Notes: a model not told the origin generated them from the sequence alone. Counted from the first letter of the stretch, positions 44,643 to 53,407 are shown. The stretch: DNA of 64,000 bases from CAZJBS01 sp964544475 (GCA_964544475.1 CAZJBS010000002.1:199928-263927), one strand, 5' to 3'. Program-made: numbers and translations.

Positions 44643-44742
44643 NNNNNNNNNNNNNNNNNNNNNNNNNNNNNNNNNNNNNNNNNNNNNNNNNNNNNNNNNN
44701 NNNNNNNNNNNNNNNNNNNNNNNNNNNNNNNNNNNNNNNNNN
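44643..44742. other. Assembly gap of 100 N
   Basis: Exactly 100 N, a common placeholder for a scaffold gap of unknown size. It follows directly on the tandem repeat, which probably broke the assembly. Genes or a longer array may be missing here. Confidence 0.98.
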
Positions 44743-45265
44743 TATTGATAACCTTACTTGCTAAGATAAGCTGCATTTGTTGAAAAGAAAATGACCAATG
44801 TCATTTTTTTGCGGCTGTTGAAGGCGATTTCTGGTTTTCGGGACGTCTTGCATTATTCACTGAATGCTCAACTGGAAAGAATCGCCAAAACTTTCGCCGG
44901 AATTACTCGCCCCGCTCTGGAAGAATTCATCACAAGAAATCGGACGCTTTCCGCGGGATTGACCAGGTTCGACAGCTGGAGCTTAAGATGCCCAGGCGCT
45001 GCGTGATCTGAGCATGCCTATCAAGTCCTCCACTCACCAGCATATAGCCACTAGCTGTCCGGAGACGAGGGAGAGTTGTCATCGTAACGGGGCCGGTGGA
45101 GCACTGGCACTCCAAACCTGCGACCTTCAGGTTGTGGGGACCCGCTTCCGGCCAATGACACAGAGACGGACGTCCTTCCACAACAAAACTCACCCGGACA
45201 ATGTCCGATCGGAAATCGTCCTATTGTGCGGGCCCGAAACCAACGAACACCTTCGTCATGGGACC
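44743..45265. other. Region without a convincing gene after the gap
   Basis: Two short open frames (44791-45006 plus, 44930-45193 minus) have no recognisable domain or convincing ribosome site and overlap each other. The notable element is AAAATGAC-CAAT-GTCATTTT at 44789-44806, a perfect 8-bp inverted repeat followed by T, which could be an operator or a weak terminator. Confidence 0.5.
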
Positions 45266-46531
45266 TCAGAAGCTGAACATCATCGTCGTATATCCCCAGT
45301 ATCCGATATCATCTTTTCCGCCGAACCGGGCCTTCATGAGATCGTCCGGCAGAAATACCGCGGCTCCGAAGTCAAAAGAGAAATGGTCGTTGAACTTGAA
45401 GCCGCCGGTCAGGTCGAATTCCTGACCGAACTTGTTCTCGCCCGCCGCATTCTTCTTCGCCGACATGAAATAGTGGTAGTCCAAAGCCAGATACGTCCCC
45501 TTCCACGGCTGGCACTTTGTTTTCAGCATGACGTCCTGCAATCCCAAACCCATCGTGTGTTTCGGAAGATCGAGGAAGTAGTCCATATAGCCGTAGAATT
45601 TGTGGTTCGTCGCAAACAGCGTGCTGAACACTTTGTATTTGTCGTCGGCCGGATCGTTGTCGCCGGACAGGACATCCACACCGATCCAGAACGACGGTTT
45701 CCACGCGGATTCCTTCATCGAATACCCCACCGCTCCACTCACCATGTAGGCGGCAATGTCCAGTCCCGTCTGTTTGCCGGCCTGGTAGGCGAGTTCCGTC
45801 TTGTATCCGAAGGCGCCAACGTCCCCGCGGACAAACACACCCATGGTGACCTGTTCCAATTCCTTCTTGCCGCTGGCCACATCGCGGGTACCGTCATGCT
45901 GCGACAGGATGTAATAGTCGACCTGAACGGCCTCCGAATATTTATGCACGCCATACAGACCGCCGAATTCCCTGTCCTCCTTGTCCTCGATCAGGTTGGT
46001 ATCGGCCGATGCGTACGGCTTTCCGGCCTCCTCGATCTTCATGCCGATGACGTCAAGATGCATGCGGTCATTGAATCGGAACGTAACGACGCCGCCATCG
46101 AACGACCTGCCCGTATTGCTCCAATCGAGCGCGCCAATCAAACGAAGATCGCCGTAGTTCAACTCCATTCGCCCGATTTTCAGTTCGATGGGACTCCAGA
46201 GGAACTTCTTGATGTGAAAATACGCCTGATGGAGACCCACCTGGTTGGTGTCGGTGGTTGTGCTGCCCTTGCCGGTGGCGCCGAATACGCGCGCGTCCTG
46301 AAACTGGACGAATGCGGTGTAGTTCTCCAGAGGGGAGAACTTCACCCCCAGCCGGGTACGGAGGTAGTCGTACGAATTGGATTTCGAAGCGAACGTGCGC
46401 ATGTCCACTTCACTTCGGTTTCGGATCTGCGCGCTAAACGTGATCTTCTCCTGCTGATCTTCCTGAGCCGTCAGCATGGACGACCCAAACACAACCGTCA
46501 GCAGAACGGTTTTCCATCTCCGGTGCATCAT
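45266..46531 (-). CDS. Outer-membrane porin of the alginate-export type
   Basis: The 421-aa product has a signal peptide (VLLTVVFGSSMLTAQ) and a mature part that starts with ITFSAQIRNRSEVDMR and continues as repeated amphipathic strands (YDYLRTRLGVKFSP, YTAFVQFQDARVFG, IELKIGRMELNYGDLRLIG). This is the pattern of the alginate-export/AlgE-like barrels, which in non-Pseudomonas species are general anion or solute porins. It ends in the aromatic MMFSF. It lies 27 nt after nrfA on the same strand, so it is probably the third gene of the nrf transcript and may pass nitrite or another small anion. AGGAG lies 5 nt before the ATG. Confidence 0.75.
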   Translation of the reverse strand: MMHRRWKTVLLTVVFGSSMLTAQEDQQEKITFSAQIRNRSEVDMRTFASKSNSYDYLRTRLGVKFSPLENYTAFVQFQDARVFGATGKGSTTTDTNQVGLHQAYFHIKKFLWSPIELKIGRMELNYGDLRLIGALDWSNTGRSFDGGVVTFRFNDRMHLDVIGMKIEEAGKPYASADTNLIEDKEDREFGGLYGVHKYSEAVQVDYYILSQHDGTRDVASGKKELEQVTMGVFVRGDVGAFGYKTELAYQAGKQTGLDIAAYMVSGAVGYSMKESAWKPSFWIGVDVLSGDNDPADDKYKVFSTLFATNHKFYGYMDYFLDLPKHTMGLGLQDVMLKTKCQPWKGTYLALDYHYFMSAKKNAAGENKFGQEFDLTGGFKFNDHFSFDFGAAVFLPDDLMKARFGGKDDIGYWGYTTMMFSF

Positions 46532-46558
46532 GGTTTCTCCTGAGTCAGTTTGATTTCT

Positions 46559-48040
46559 TTATCGGCCGGCATCCATTTTGGCCTGTCTTTCAGCGGCCTT
46601 CTTGTCCCATTCCGGCAAAACCGATTCGATGAATTTCATTTTCTCTTCATTGAGTTTTTTCATGTCCAGCCCGATGTAAGCCTGTGCCTTGTGTTTGCTT
46701 GAAAGGTCCGGCATCGCGATCGGCCACTTCACGCCGTGCCGGATGAGTACCTGGGACAGAAGGATACGGGCTTCCTGAGCTTTCTCCATCGCATGGCCGA
46801 GAATCCTTGCCGATTCGAGCGGGGCGTGAAAAGAGCCGCCGTGGCTTGCGGCGACATAGTCCCACCGCCACTGGGCCTGCCGGATCAGGCGAAGAATGTC
46901 TTTCATCTCTTCTTCGCTGGCGCCATTCTCCCAGGCCGTCTTGGCCTCAATGTGCGCGCGGACCAGGTGTTCTTCGACGCGGCCACGAACCTCCACGATC
47001 TTGTCCTGGCGGTCATACACGTTTTTCACCAGAGTGGACTGATCTTCGCGATGACAGACCTGGCATGAACCCGCCACGTTGACGAGAGGGCTGGTGATCT
47101 TATGGTCGGTGAATTTTACGCCGCCATCACTGCGGTACGGCATGTGGCAGTCGGCACAGGACACGTTGCGTTCCCCATGAATGCCGAGTTCGTAGAGTTC
47201 ATAGTCCGGATGCTGGGCCTTCAGGATCTTCGCCTTGCTTAGTTTATGAACAAAATCCACATGTTCGATCCCGTCGTAGTATTCTTCCATGGCTTCGACG
47301 CTCATGCCGCCGTCCCACGGGAACGTCAGATATTTTTCTTCCTTGCCCTTAAAGTAATATTCGACGTGGCACTGCGCGCACACGAGCGACCGCATTTCCT
47401 GGTGTGTGGCCTGCTTGATATCCTTGCCCTGGCGTTCGTACGCCTCGATGAGCGCCGGCCTTGAAATCCGGAGGTTCATGGTCTTGTTGTCGTGGCAGTC
47501 CTGGCAGCCGATGGCATTGGCGATCTCGGGGCCCATGTCGGCCCACGGTTTCTTGTAGAAATCCGCCACACCCACTTCGTGCATGACGCGGGGCACATCG
47601 GTGCTCTTGCAGGTCATGCACGTGGCCGGTTGAGGCACGGCGGTGCGCAGCGTTTTTTGCACGTCGTTGACCGCGTAGGAATGGCCGCGCGCCTGATTGA
47701 AATCCCGCGAGAAGGCATACCCGGCCCAGAGAACAACCAGATTCGGATACTGTGCCAGCATGTCAATGGATGCCGAGCCGTTGTACTTCGTCCGAAACGA
47801 AGTGTCCGCGGTGCCTTTGTAGGTTTGGAATTCGCGCGGGAAATTGGCGCCCCACACTTCGTTGCGAGGTTCCCAGTCGGCGATGGGCTTGATCATCTGG
47901 AACATGGCGCGTTCTTCGCCGCGGCGTTCCATGATGGAATTGGCCAGAAGGCCGATGAAGAAAACGACCACGACGGTCAGCACGAACAGGAGCCAACCCA
48001 TCCATGGTTTTTGCTGAATGATCTCGACGATGCTTTTCAT
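46559..48040 (-). CDS. nrfA: Cytochrome c nitrite reductase, catalytic subunit (ammonia-forming)
   Basis: It reduces nitrite to ammonium with six electrons in the periplasm. The 493-aa product has the catalytic haem motif CMTCK (C141-K145) and four CxxCH sites: CQDCH (179-183), CAQCH (221-225), CADCH and CQVCH, the canonical pentahaem set. VEYYF after the third haem site contains the Tyr next to the calcium site. An N-terminal helix (about 13-33) is an uncleaved anchor or signal. It overlaps nrfH by 4 nt, and the porin gene follows. Confidence 0.97.
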   Translation of the reverse strand: MKSIVEIIQQKPWMGWLLFVLTVVVVFFIGLLANSIMERRGEERAMFQMIKPIADWEPRNEVWGANFPREFQTYKGTADTSFRTKYNGSASIDMLAQYPNLVVLWAGYAFSRDFNQARGHSYAVNDVQKTLRTAVPQPATCMTCKSTDVPRVMHEVGVADFYKKPWADMGPEIANAIGCQDCHDNKTMNLRISRPALIEAYERQGKDIKQATHQEMRSLVCAQCHVEYYFKGKEEKYLTFPWDGGMSVEAMEEYYDGIEHVDFVHKLSKAKILKAQHPDYELYELGIHGERNVSCADCHMPYRSDGGVKFTDHKITSPLVNVAGSCQVCHREDQSTLVKNVYDRQDKIVEVRGRVEEHLVRAHIEAKTAWENGASEEEMKDILRLIRQAQWRWDYVAASHGGSFHAPLESARILGHAMEKAQEARILLSQVLIRHGVKWPIAMPDLSSKHKAQAYIGLDMKKLNEEKMKFIESVLPEWDKKAAERQAKMDAGR

Positions 48041-48654
48041 GGGGTACTCTCCTCGGATTTATCGGATAATTTTCTCGAAGGGCGGGTCATGTCCTGGATC
48101 CACTCCGGCACGACCGGACTGAGCCGCGGGACGCGGGCGTAGGGAACGGACGCGAGGCTGTTCACGCGGCCATGAGGCGTTTCGCGGTGACATTCCCAGC
48201 ACAGACGGCCTTCACCATTCATGTAATTGTGGCCGGACACCGTGAATGCGGACACGCCTTCCACGAGACCCTTGTGGCATCGGATGCAATTGCCCTGAAT
48301 GGCTGCGATGCCGGCTTCTTTGACGTGAATGACCTGGGGTTCCTGGCGCAGCGTGAATACCGTCGAATGTCGAAGACCGTCCTGTGCTTTGAAGACGTAT
48401 TTGGAAATGAGATTGTCCTGGGGCACGTGGCAGTCGTTGCAGACGGCGACGCGGGCATGACTGCTGTGTTGCCACGTGGCAAACTGGGGCGCCATGACGT
48501 GGCAGTTCATACACGTCTCCGGCCGGTCGGAAAGGTAGGACACGGCGTTGGAGATTCGCAGGACAAACAGGCCGATGCCGACGAAGATGCCGAGAGCCAC
48601 AATGACTATTGGGCGCCACTCGGGCGGCGGATACAACAGCTTGAGCAGTTTCAT
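48037..48654 (-). CDS. nrfH: Cytochrome c nitrite reductase, small membrane-anchored subunit
   Basis: It takes electrons from the quinol pool and passes them to NrfA. The 205-aa product has one N-terminal membrane helix (about 15-35) and four haem sites of the NapC/NirT family: CMNCH (48-52), CNDCH (72-76), CIRCH (123-127) and CWECH (152-156). The YLSDRPETCMNCHVM segment is the typical NrfH opening. It is the first gene of the nrfHA-porin transcript. A long inverted repeat lies about 25-60 nt upstream of its start. Confidence 0.96.
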   Translation of the reverse strand: MKLLKLLYPPPEWRPIVIVALGIFVGIGLFVLRISNAVSYLSDRPETCMNCHVMAPQFATWQHSSHARVAVCNDCHVPQDNLISKYVFKAQDGLRHSTVFTLRQEPQVIHVKEAGIAAIQGNCIRCHKGLVEGVSAFTVSGHNYMNGEGRLCWECHRETPHGRVNSLASVPYARVPRLSPVVPEWIQDMTRPSRKLSDKSEESTP

Positions 48655-48676
48655 CCTGTAATACGCTCGTGAATTT

Positions 48677-48711
48677 TAAATTAGGTTTTCAGATTCTCTT
48701 ATCCTAATTTA
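48677..48711. promoter_or_regulatory. Inverted repeat upstream of nrfH
   Basis: TAAATTAGG (48677-48685) and CCTAATTTA (48703-48711) are perfect complements separated by 17 nt, 23-57 nt upstream of the nrfH start. No T-run follows, so an operator for a dimeric regulator is likelier than a terminator. Confidence 0.45.
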
Positions 48712-48838
48712 GACTCTGCAGGGTCACATTTCAATACTTTTCTTATTATTTTTTTGTTGAAGGGAAAGCATTTGCGCCCAAACCTGTATGACCGTTCTCG
48801 GCAATCAATCTAATCCACAGTATTGTTGCTTCGAGAAT

Positions 48839-48867
48839 GGAAAAACAGGTTTTCCGTTTTTTTTTTT
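48839..48867 (+). terminator. Possible terminator on the plus strand
   Basis: GGAAAA and TTTTCC pair around a 5-nt loop and are followed by eleven T. No plus-strand gene precedes it, so it may end an unrecognised short RNA from 48655-48838 or be fortuitous. It also lies just beyond the stop of the TonB receptor gene. Confidence 0.4.
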
Positions 48868-48883
48868 GATGGATAGTGCCTTC

Positions 48884-51034
48884 TCAGAGCATAATCTTCA
48901 CTCCTCCATTGACCTTAAATCCCTCCAGAGGCGCCCAGAGGTCACGCGTCGGATTCGGCTCAAGCGGAGGAACGATCTTCTCGAACCGGGAAAGGCGGGT
49001 ATCGAGGAAATTTTCCAGGTTAAGGTATATGCGAATTCGTCCGACTCTTCTCTCCGCCATCAATCCCATGATCCAATAGTCGTTCACCCGCGATCCATCG
49101 GTCTTTCGTTGCGGTCCGGTGTAGTAGGCTTCGTATCCCGCACGCCACGTGTTCTCCGATTCGTACATCCAAACGATATTGAGACGATGAACGGGAGTCA
49201 GAGGCAGCCTGGTTTCGGCATCATCCTGCCGATGAGCCGCCAACGTCAATGAGTATCCAAGAAACAACCGGATATCGCCACAGGCGATCCTTGTATTATT
49301 TTCCACACCGCGAGTGACCAGGGTTCCCCTCTGGGTTTCAAACGATACGACCGAACGGACCGCCGAGTCGGCGTTGACGCCCAGCGGCCGATCGATCACC
49401 GTCTGAAAGATCAGCACGTTGCTGGACAGCGCGATCCTCCCAAAGAACACTCCATGGTATTGGACATCCAGGTTGCCTCCAAACGACCGCTCGGCTTTGA
49501 CATCGTTCGAAATGGGCCGTACACGGCGGAAATGCGCGACTTCGGATTCGTCGTTGAAAACGGATGGCTCCCGGTACCCCAATCCTCCCCCCATGCGCGC
49601 GCTCCAATGGGCGTTCATCCTGTACAATACGGAAAGACGTGGCAGGACAAACCACCCATACCGGTTCTGCCGATCCACCCTCATTCCGGATTCCACGGAA
49701 ACTCTCCGTACCGGATTCCAGGTGGTTTGCCCGAACACGCCGACCGTATGATGGTTGTAATCCAGTTCGTATTCGTCCGCCGAACGGAGTTCGTTGAAAC
49801 GATCCGTAACGACCGTGACCCCGGTGATCCACGTATGCTTTTCTCCCTGCGAAGTCAGTGTCCATTCACTAAAGGTGCTCCACTGCCGCCCTTCGAAACG
49901 ATGGCCGGGGATGTCCGTTCGGCGGCCGTACGAAGTCAGACTGTTCTTGAGCGTCCAAAGCTGTCCCAAATTTTCCCGTGCGATCGTCGACAACACCGTC
50001 AAACGCCGGCTGAAATTCTTCTCGACGTATCCCGCTTCCTCCCCGGCGATGCTTCGCACGCGTCCACCGCGACGGTCCTCCCAATGTCCTTCCACGCCGA
50101 CGTCCCAACGATACGCACCGGTCGATAAGTAATAGACGGGTTTCACGTGAACCGCGTGCACGCGCGGCAAGTCGGAATATCCGTCGCTGTCTGCGTCGTA
50201 CGCCGCGTGCCGCTGCGCCGAACCGTAGACGGAATACGCGTGACGGTCCGATGGACTGCTGAAAAAAATATTTCCGGTCGTGCCGCCTGCCGATGACTGA
50301 TCGAATGCCACCTCCGTGTAGCGACGGGCAGAGGGTTTTTTCGAGATCAGATTGACAAGACCGGCGATGGCTCCACCTCCATAAAGCGTGGAAGAGGACC
50401 CTTTGATGACTTCCACCTGACGCAGATCCAACGGCGGAGTCTGCATGACGCTGAGGCCCGACGACATCCCGCCGTACATCGGGAATCCGTCCTTGAGCAT
50501 CTGCGTGTATCGCCCATCCAATCCCTGAACGCGCAGGTTCGAATTCCCGGACGTCGCCGACACGGGTTGAACCGAGATGCCGGTGGATTCGTTAAGAAGC
50601 ATGGTGAGATTGGCAGAATTCATGTTCGCTTTTTCCTCCAGCTCTTCTTCGGCGATCGCTTCGACCCGCGTGGGCAGGTCGTCGATGTGCCGGCTGACTC
50701 TTGTCGTACTGACGACGATCTCCTCGAGGTGTTCCTCCTCCGGAATCAAATAAACGACGAGGTCGGTGATCGATGGGGGAACTGTCAGTGTCGTTTCGCA
50801 AGCGGCATACCCGATGGCCGAGAAGACCAGAGTCCATGCGCCATCTTCCAGGTTGTCGAGATGAACTCGACCATCGCGGTCGGAGGCGGCGCCGCGAGCC
50901 GTTCCTTGGACGATCATATTGACCCCGATCACCGGCTCCCCGGTGGTTTCATCGAAGATCCTTGCCGACAGCGAGTTCTGCCCGTACGCCGGCAGGGCGA
51001 ATGAAATCAAGAAAATAACTGCGAAATGTATCAT
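48884..51034 (-). CDS. TonB-dependent outer-membrane receptor
   Basis: It imports a bound substrate through the outer membrane with energy from TonB. The 716-aa product has a signal peptide (residues 1-18), a carboxypeptidase-regulatory-like domain (ARIFDETTGEPVIGVNMIVQGT, about 25-105), then a TonB-box-like segment (EEIVVSTTR), the plug (LNESTGISVQPVSATSGNSNLRVQGLDGRYTQMLKDGFPMYGG and VEVIKGSSSTLYGGGAIAGLVNLI) and a 22-strand barrel. The plug reads like metal-complex or copper/cobalamin receptors (FecA/BtuB group). A Cys-rich exported protein gene lies 90 nt upstream on the same strand, which fits a metal cargo, but the substrate cannot be read from the sequence. Confidence 0.92.
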   Translation of the reverse strand: MIHFAVIFLISFALPAYGQNSLSARIFDETTGEPVIGVNMIVQGTARGAASDRDGRVHLDNLEDGAWTLVFSAIGYAACETTLTVPPSITDLVVYLIPEEEHLEEIVVSTTRVSRHIDDLPTRVEAIAEEELEEKANMNSANLTMLLNESTGISVQPVSATSGNSNLRVQGLDGRYTQMLKDGFPMYGGMSSGLSVMQTPPLDLRQVEVIKGSSSTLYGGGAIAGLVNLISKKPSARRYTEVAFDQSSAGGTTGNIFFSSPSDRHAYSVYGSAQRHAAYDADSDGYSDLPRVHAVHVKPVYYLSTGAYRWDVGVEGHWEDRRGGRVRSIAGEEAGYVEKNFSRRLTVLSTIARENLGQLWTLKNSLTSYGRRTDIPGHRFEGRQWSTFSEWTLTSQGEKHTWITGVTVVTDRFNELRSADEYELDYNHHTVGVFGQTTWNPVRRVSVESGMRVDRQNRYGWFVLPRLSVLYRMNAHWSARMGGGLGYREPSVFNDESEVAHFRRVRPISNDVKAERSFGGNLDVQYHGVFFGRIALSSNVLIFQTVIDRPLGVNADSAVRSVVSFETQRGTLVTRGVENNTRIACGDIRLFLGYSLTLAAHRQDDAETRLPLTPVHRLNIVWMYESENTWRAGYEAYYTGPQRKTDGSRVNDYWIMGLMAERRVGRIRIYLNLENFLDTRLSRFEKIVPPLEPNPTRDLWAPLEGFKVNGGVKIML

Positions 51035-51124
51035 GATGATTTCCTGATATCGTTGTACATATACGCCGACGGAATTCGGGATTGAATCCGCGGACCGAAG
51101 GCGATGTGGTTTTGATGGGAAGGC

Positions 51125-51418
51125 TCAGAGAACGGTCGGCGGACGCCAGGGCTGGAACGGCGTTCCATTATCCGAGGGCATCGGCATGCGAGTATGACGT
51201 ATTGAATTTGAATGTGGATCGGAGACCTCGGGGCCAAACGTGGCCATGCCGCTGTGACCACAGCAGGCGCACGGGCACATCCCGCAGCAGTCGGTTTGTG
51301 AATCCGCATCGGCGTGTGTGGCGAATGCCGTCAAAAGTCCCCCCATCGGCCCGGCTGGTTCATCCGGGCAAGGCACAAGGGAAGGGATCAAAAGAAGGAT
51401 CAGAAACAGTGTTTTCAT
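51125..51418 (-). CDS. Small exported Cys-rich protein, possible metal binder
   Basis: The 97-aa product begins with a signal segment (MKTLFLILLLIPSLVPC) and carries the cluster DCCGMCPCACCGHSGM around residues 43-58: six cysteines, a His and a Met in 16 residues. Such clusters bind copper, zinc or mercury, and small proteins of this kind (DUF2946-like) are often found next to copper-linked TonB receptors. It lies 90 nt upstream of the TonB receptor gene on the same strand. Role in metal capture is an inference. Confidence 0.6.
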   Translation of the reverse strand: MKTLFLILLLIPSLVPCPDEPAGPMGGLLTAFATHADADSQTDCCGMCPCACCGHSGMATFGPEVSDPHSNSIRHTRMPMPSDNGTPFQPWRPPTVL

Positions 51419-51527
51419 ACCCTATCTTAGGATATTGACCGGATACAAGCAACAGGGTGATTCCGGAAAGGTCGCCATCGCGCGGCCCATCCAACCAATG
51501 TGTTGCATCTTACGATGATTGAAGGTT

Positions 51528-51558
51528 AAAAAAACCCCCGGTGAGGTAGCCGGGGGTT
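51528..51558 (-). terminator. Rho-independent terminator, gene unclear
   Basis: AACCCCCGG and CCGGGGGTT pair perfectly around 8 nt, and on the minus strand a run of T follows. No protein gene precedes it on that strand before the cytochrome terminator 230 nt away, so it may end a small RNA. Confidence 0.75.
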
Positions 51559-51786
51559 CTCTATCGTAGCCCAGAGCTGGGGAAGCTCTGTTTGGGGGGT
51601 CATTGCTGTTGATGGAATTTAAGTTTCTGTTCCGATTTACGCAACATTTTTCTTGATTCACTTACCGTGGCGTTCGCACGCCGTGATGACAAACGCTGCC
51701 ATCAGATGATCCATACAAAAGAATCAGTCGTTTTTGCTGACCATGCTTTCCTCCACGATCCGAATCTCCTCCTCCGTCGACGAACG

Positions 51787-51815
51787 AAAAAAAAGAGCCG
51801 CCCCTCTTGGGCAGC
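51787..51815 (-). terminator. Rho-independent terminator of the multihaem cytochrome gene
   Basis: GCTGCCC and GGGCGGC pair (one G-U) around a 5-nt loop and are followed on the minus strand by TC and a run of T. It lies about 50 nt after the cytochrome stop. Confidence 0.75.
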
Positions 51816-51866
51816 CCTTTTTGCCTATGAACCACAAGCCAGCATGTGGTTCAGATATGATGCTAG

Positions 51867-53204
51867 TTATTCATCGCTTTCATCCGTCGTGGGAACGACA
51901 TACGACCGGATACGCCCAAACGGAACTTGTTCCGGCGCGCCCGCCATGACGTGGGCGCCAATCCGGTTGCCGGAGTAGTGACACAGACCAGAGCAACTCA
52001 CCTGTTTGGACATGTAATGAGGATACCAGTTGAGCAGCTCCGCATACTTGACCACGACAGGACCGATTTCGCCATTTTCCGGATTGATCCAGTTGTTCTG
52101 GCCGTTCTGTGCGAAGTCGGCCGCACGATGTTTCGTGTGGCATGCGATGCATTTGATCTTGACGCCGCCGGTCAACGCCATGTGATTTACCGTCGGGTGG
52201 TTCGCATTTTTGCCGGCATGGCAATCGATGCATTCGGGGCCGTCCTCGATATCCACCTGGTCGTGCAAACTGGCGCCGTGACATGTGACGCATGTTGTGG
52301 TATTATGGACCGAGCCCAGAGCCAGTTCCTGGAACTGCGGATGACGCTTGATGCCGGTCGCGAACATGCTGTCGACGTTGCTTCCGCGCATGGCATAGCC
52401 GATCTGTGCCGGCCGGTACCATCCGATGTGGCAGGAACGGCACACCGTATTGTCCGCACGCAGGGTATCGGCATTCCAGAACTGATGCGACGCCACGTTG
52501 GCCGTCCAATCCATGCGCCATTCCGTCTTGTCATTCCAGTTCACACCGTTGTAGTTGTCTCCACTTGTTTGGACCCCGTCCCAGTTGGCCTGAACCAGGA
52601 GATCTGCGGCATTCGGTCCTTTGGAGGTGATGTTCGACTTGAAGTGACAGGTCGCGCAGGTGGCGTGACAGCGCCCGCAGTTATTGTCTTCATACGCCTC
52701 TCCGACCGTGTGCCCGCCGAAATTGCGAATGGACGTGTGCAGACGTGGAATCTTGATATGCGCGGCGTCGGGGTTGTACTGATCCGCGTGGCAATTGACG
52801 CAGGCCGTGGAAGCTTCCGTCACGTAGTTTCGGGTGCTGTCCGGTGTTGCGAGAGCGACGGTCCCCGATTTTTGGGAGAAGCGAGCCCAGCCGCCGAATT
52901 TTTTCGTGGCGGCGCCGTGCGTGCCACCGGCCATGTCAATATCCGTGTGGCAGTCCGTACATTTGATGGACTTGTGCGGCGTGGCCACATACTGCGCCGA
53001 GTCGACGAAAAGCGGCACATTTTCGACCGCTCCGCCCGTGACGGTGATATTCTTGCTCAAGGCCGCATTGCCGTGGCAGGCCGGAGTAATGCACGTCGAA
53101 TTTTCCTTCGCCCATCCGCCTTCATTCTTCTTTTCACCATCGTCGCAGGAAACGACGGCCAGAACCGGCAAAACACAGAACAGTATCACTAAGAACTTCT
53201 TCAT
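51867..53204 (-). CDS. Lipoprotein multihaem cytochrome c (eight CxxCH plus two variant sites)
   Basis: The 445-aa product has a lipoprotein signal with lipobox VVSC (C20), so it is anchored to the outer or inner membrane. Eight CxxCH motifs have their first Cys at 82, 135, 176, 183, 255, 305, 325 and 352. Two variants flank them: C38-x4-C43-H44 and C404-x3-C408-H409. If the variants hold haem it is a decahaem protein, the size class of extracellular electron-transfer cytochromes. It is monocistronic with its own terminator. Two palindromes lie 80-120 nt upstream. Alternatives are an octahaem reductase of the hydroxylamine/tetrathionate group, but no family core of these was evident to me. 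Confidence 0.85.
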   Translation of the reverse strand: MKKFLVILFCVLPVLAVVSCDDGEKKNEGGWAKENSTCITPACHGNAALSKNITVTGGAVENVPLFVDSAQYVATPHKSIKCTDCHTDIDMAGGTHGAATKKFGGWARFSQKSGTVALATPDSTRNYVTEASTACVNCHADQYNPDAAHIKIPRLHTSIRNFGGHTVGEAYEDNNCGRCHATCATCHFKSNITSKGPNAADLLVQANWDGVQTSGDNYNGVNWNDKTEWRMDWTANVASHQFWNADTLRADNTVCRSCHIGWYRPAQIGYAMRGSNVDSMFATGIKRHPQFQELALGSVHNTTTCVTCHGASLHDQVDIEDGPECIDCHAGKNANHPTVNHMALTGGVKIKCIACHTKHRAADFAQNGQNNWINPENGEIGPVVVKYAELLNWYPHYMSKQVSCSGLCHYSGNRIGAHVMAGAPEQVPFGRIRSYVVPTTDESDE

Positions 53205-53286
53205 GGAGACCTCCTTCCCGTTGAAACCGATATCGTACCCATTCAGGATAGCTACACCAATTTACGGGCAGGACCATGACAAAACT

Positions 53287-53300
53287 ATGACATAAGTCAT
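53287..53300. promoter_or_regulatory. ATGAC-N4-GTCAT palindrome upstream of the multihaem cytochrome
   Basis: ATGAC-ATAA-GTCAT lies 83 nt before the cytochrome start. Arm length and 4-nt spacer fit binding by a Crp/Fnr-family dimer. Related copies occur at 55231-55244 and 44791-44804. Confidence 0.5.
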
Positions 53301-53303
53301 GTT

Positions 53304-53320
53304 ATATCGAATTACGATAT
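53304..53320. promoter_or_regulatory. ATATCG-N5-CGATAT palindrome
   Basis: ATATCG and CGATAT are perfect complements around AATTA, directly beside the ATGAC palindrome. The half TTACGATAT recurs in the larger palindrome upstream of the NapH-like gene at 57634-57665. Confidence 0.45.
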
Positions 53321-53368
53321 TTTATTTCAATATTGATTGCAGATATCTAAAACCGTAATAATTTGATT

Positions 53369-53407
53369 CAAAAAAAGGAAACCGCTTTCGCTTGAACGAA
53401 AGCGGTT
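53369..53407 (-). terminator. Rho-independent terminator of the porin-cytochrome transcript
   Basis: A perfect 11-bp stem (AACCGCTTTCG / CGAAAGCGGTT) with a 6-nt loop is followed on the minus strand by CC and a run of seven T. It lies 25 nt after the monohaem cytochrome stop. Confidence 0.9.

Larger units (their letters stand above)
51419..51866. other. Intergenic region with two minus-strand terminators
   Basis: No gene is convincing in this 448-nt stretch. It holds terminator hairpins at 51528-51558 and 51787-51815 and a further hairpin (CAGAGCT / AGCTCTG) at about 51572-51590. Only one terminator is needed for the cytochrome gene, so the second may close a short RNA. Confidence 0.55.

Noticed and set aside
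44544..44783. A frame encoding YQG repeats through the gap
   Set aside because: The open frame is a product of the 9-bp repeat and of N translated as X, so a collagen-like repeat protein cannot be claimed.
44791..45006. A 71-codon frame after the assembly gap
   Set aside because: Its ATG lies inside the ATGAC-CAAT-GTCAT inverted repeat, there is no ribosome site, and no family is recognisable. It could be a gene remnant.
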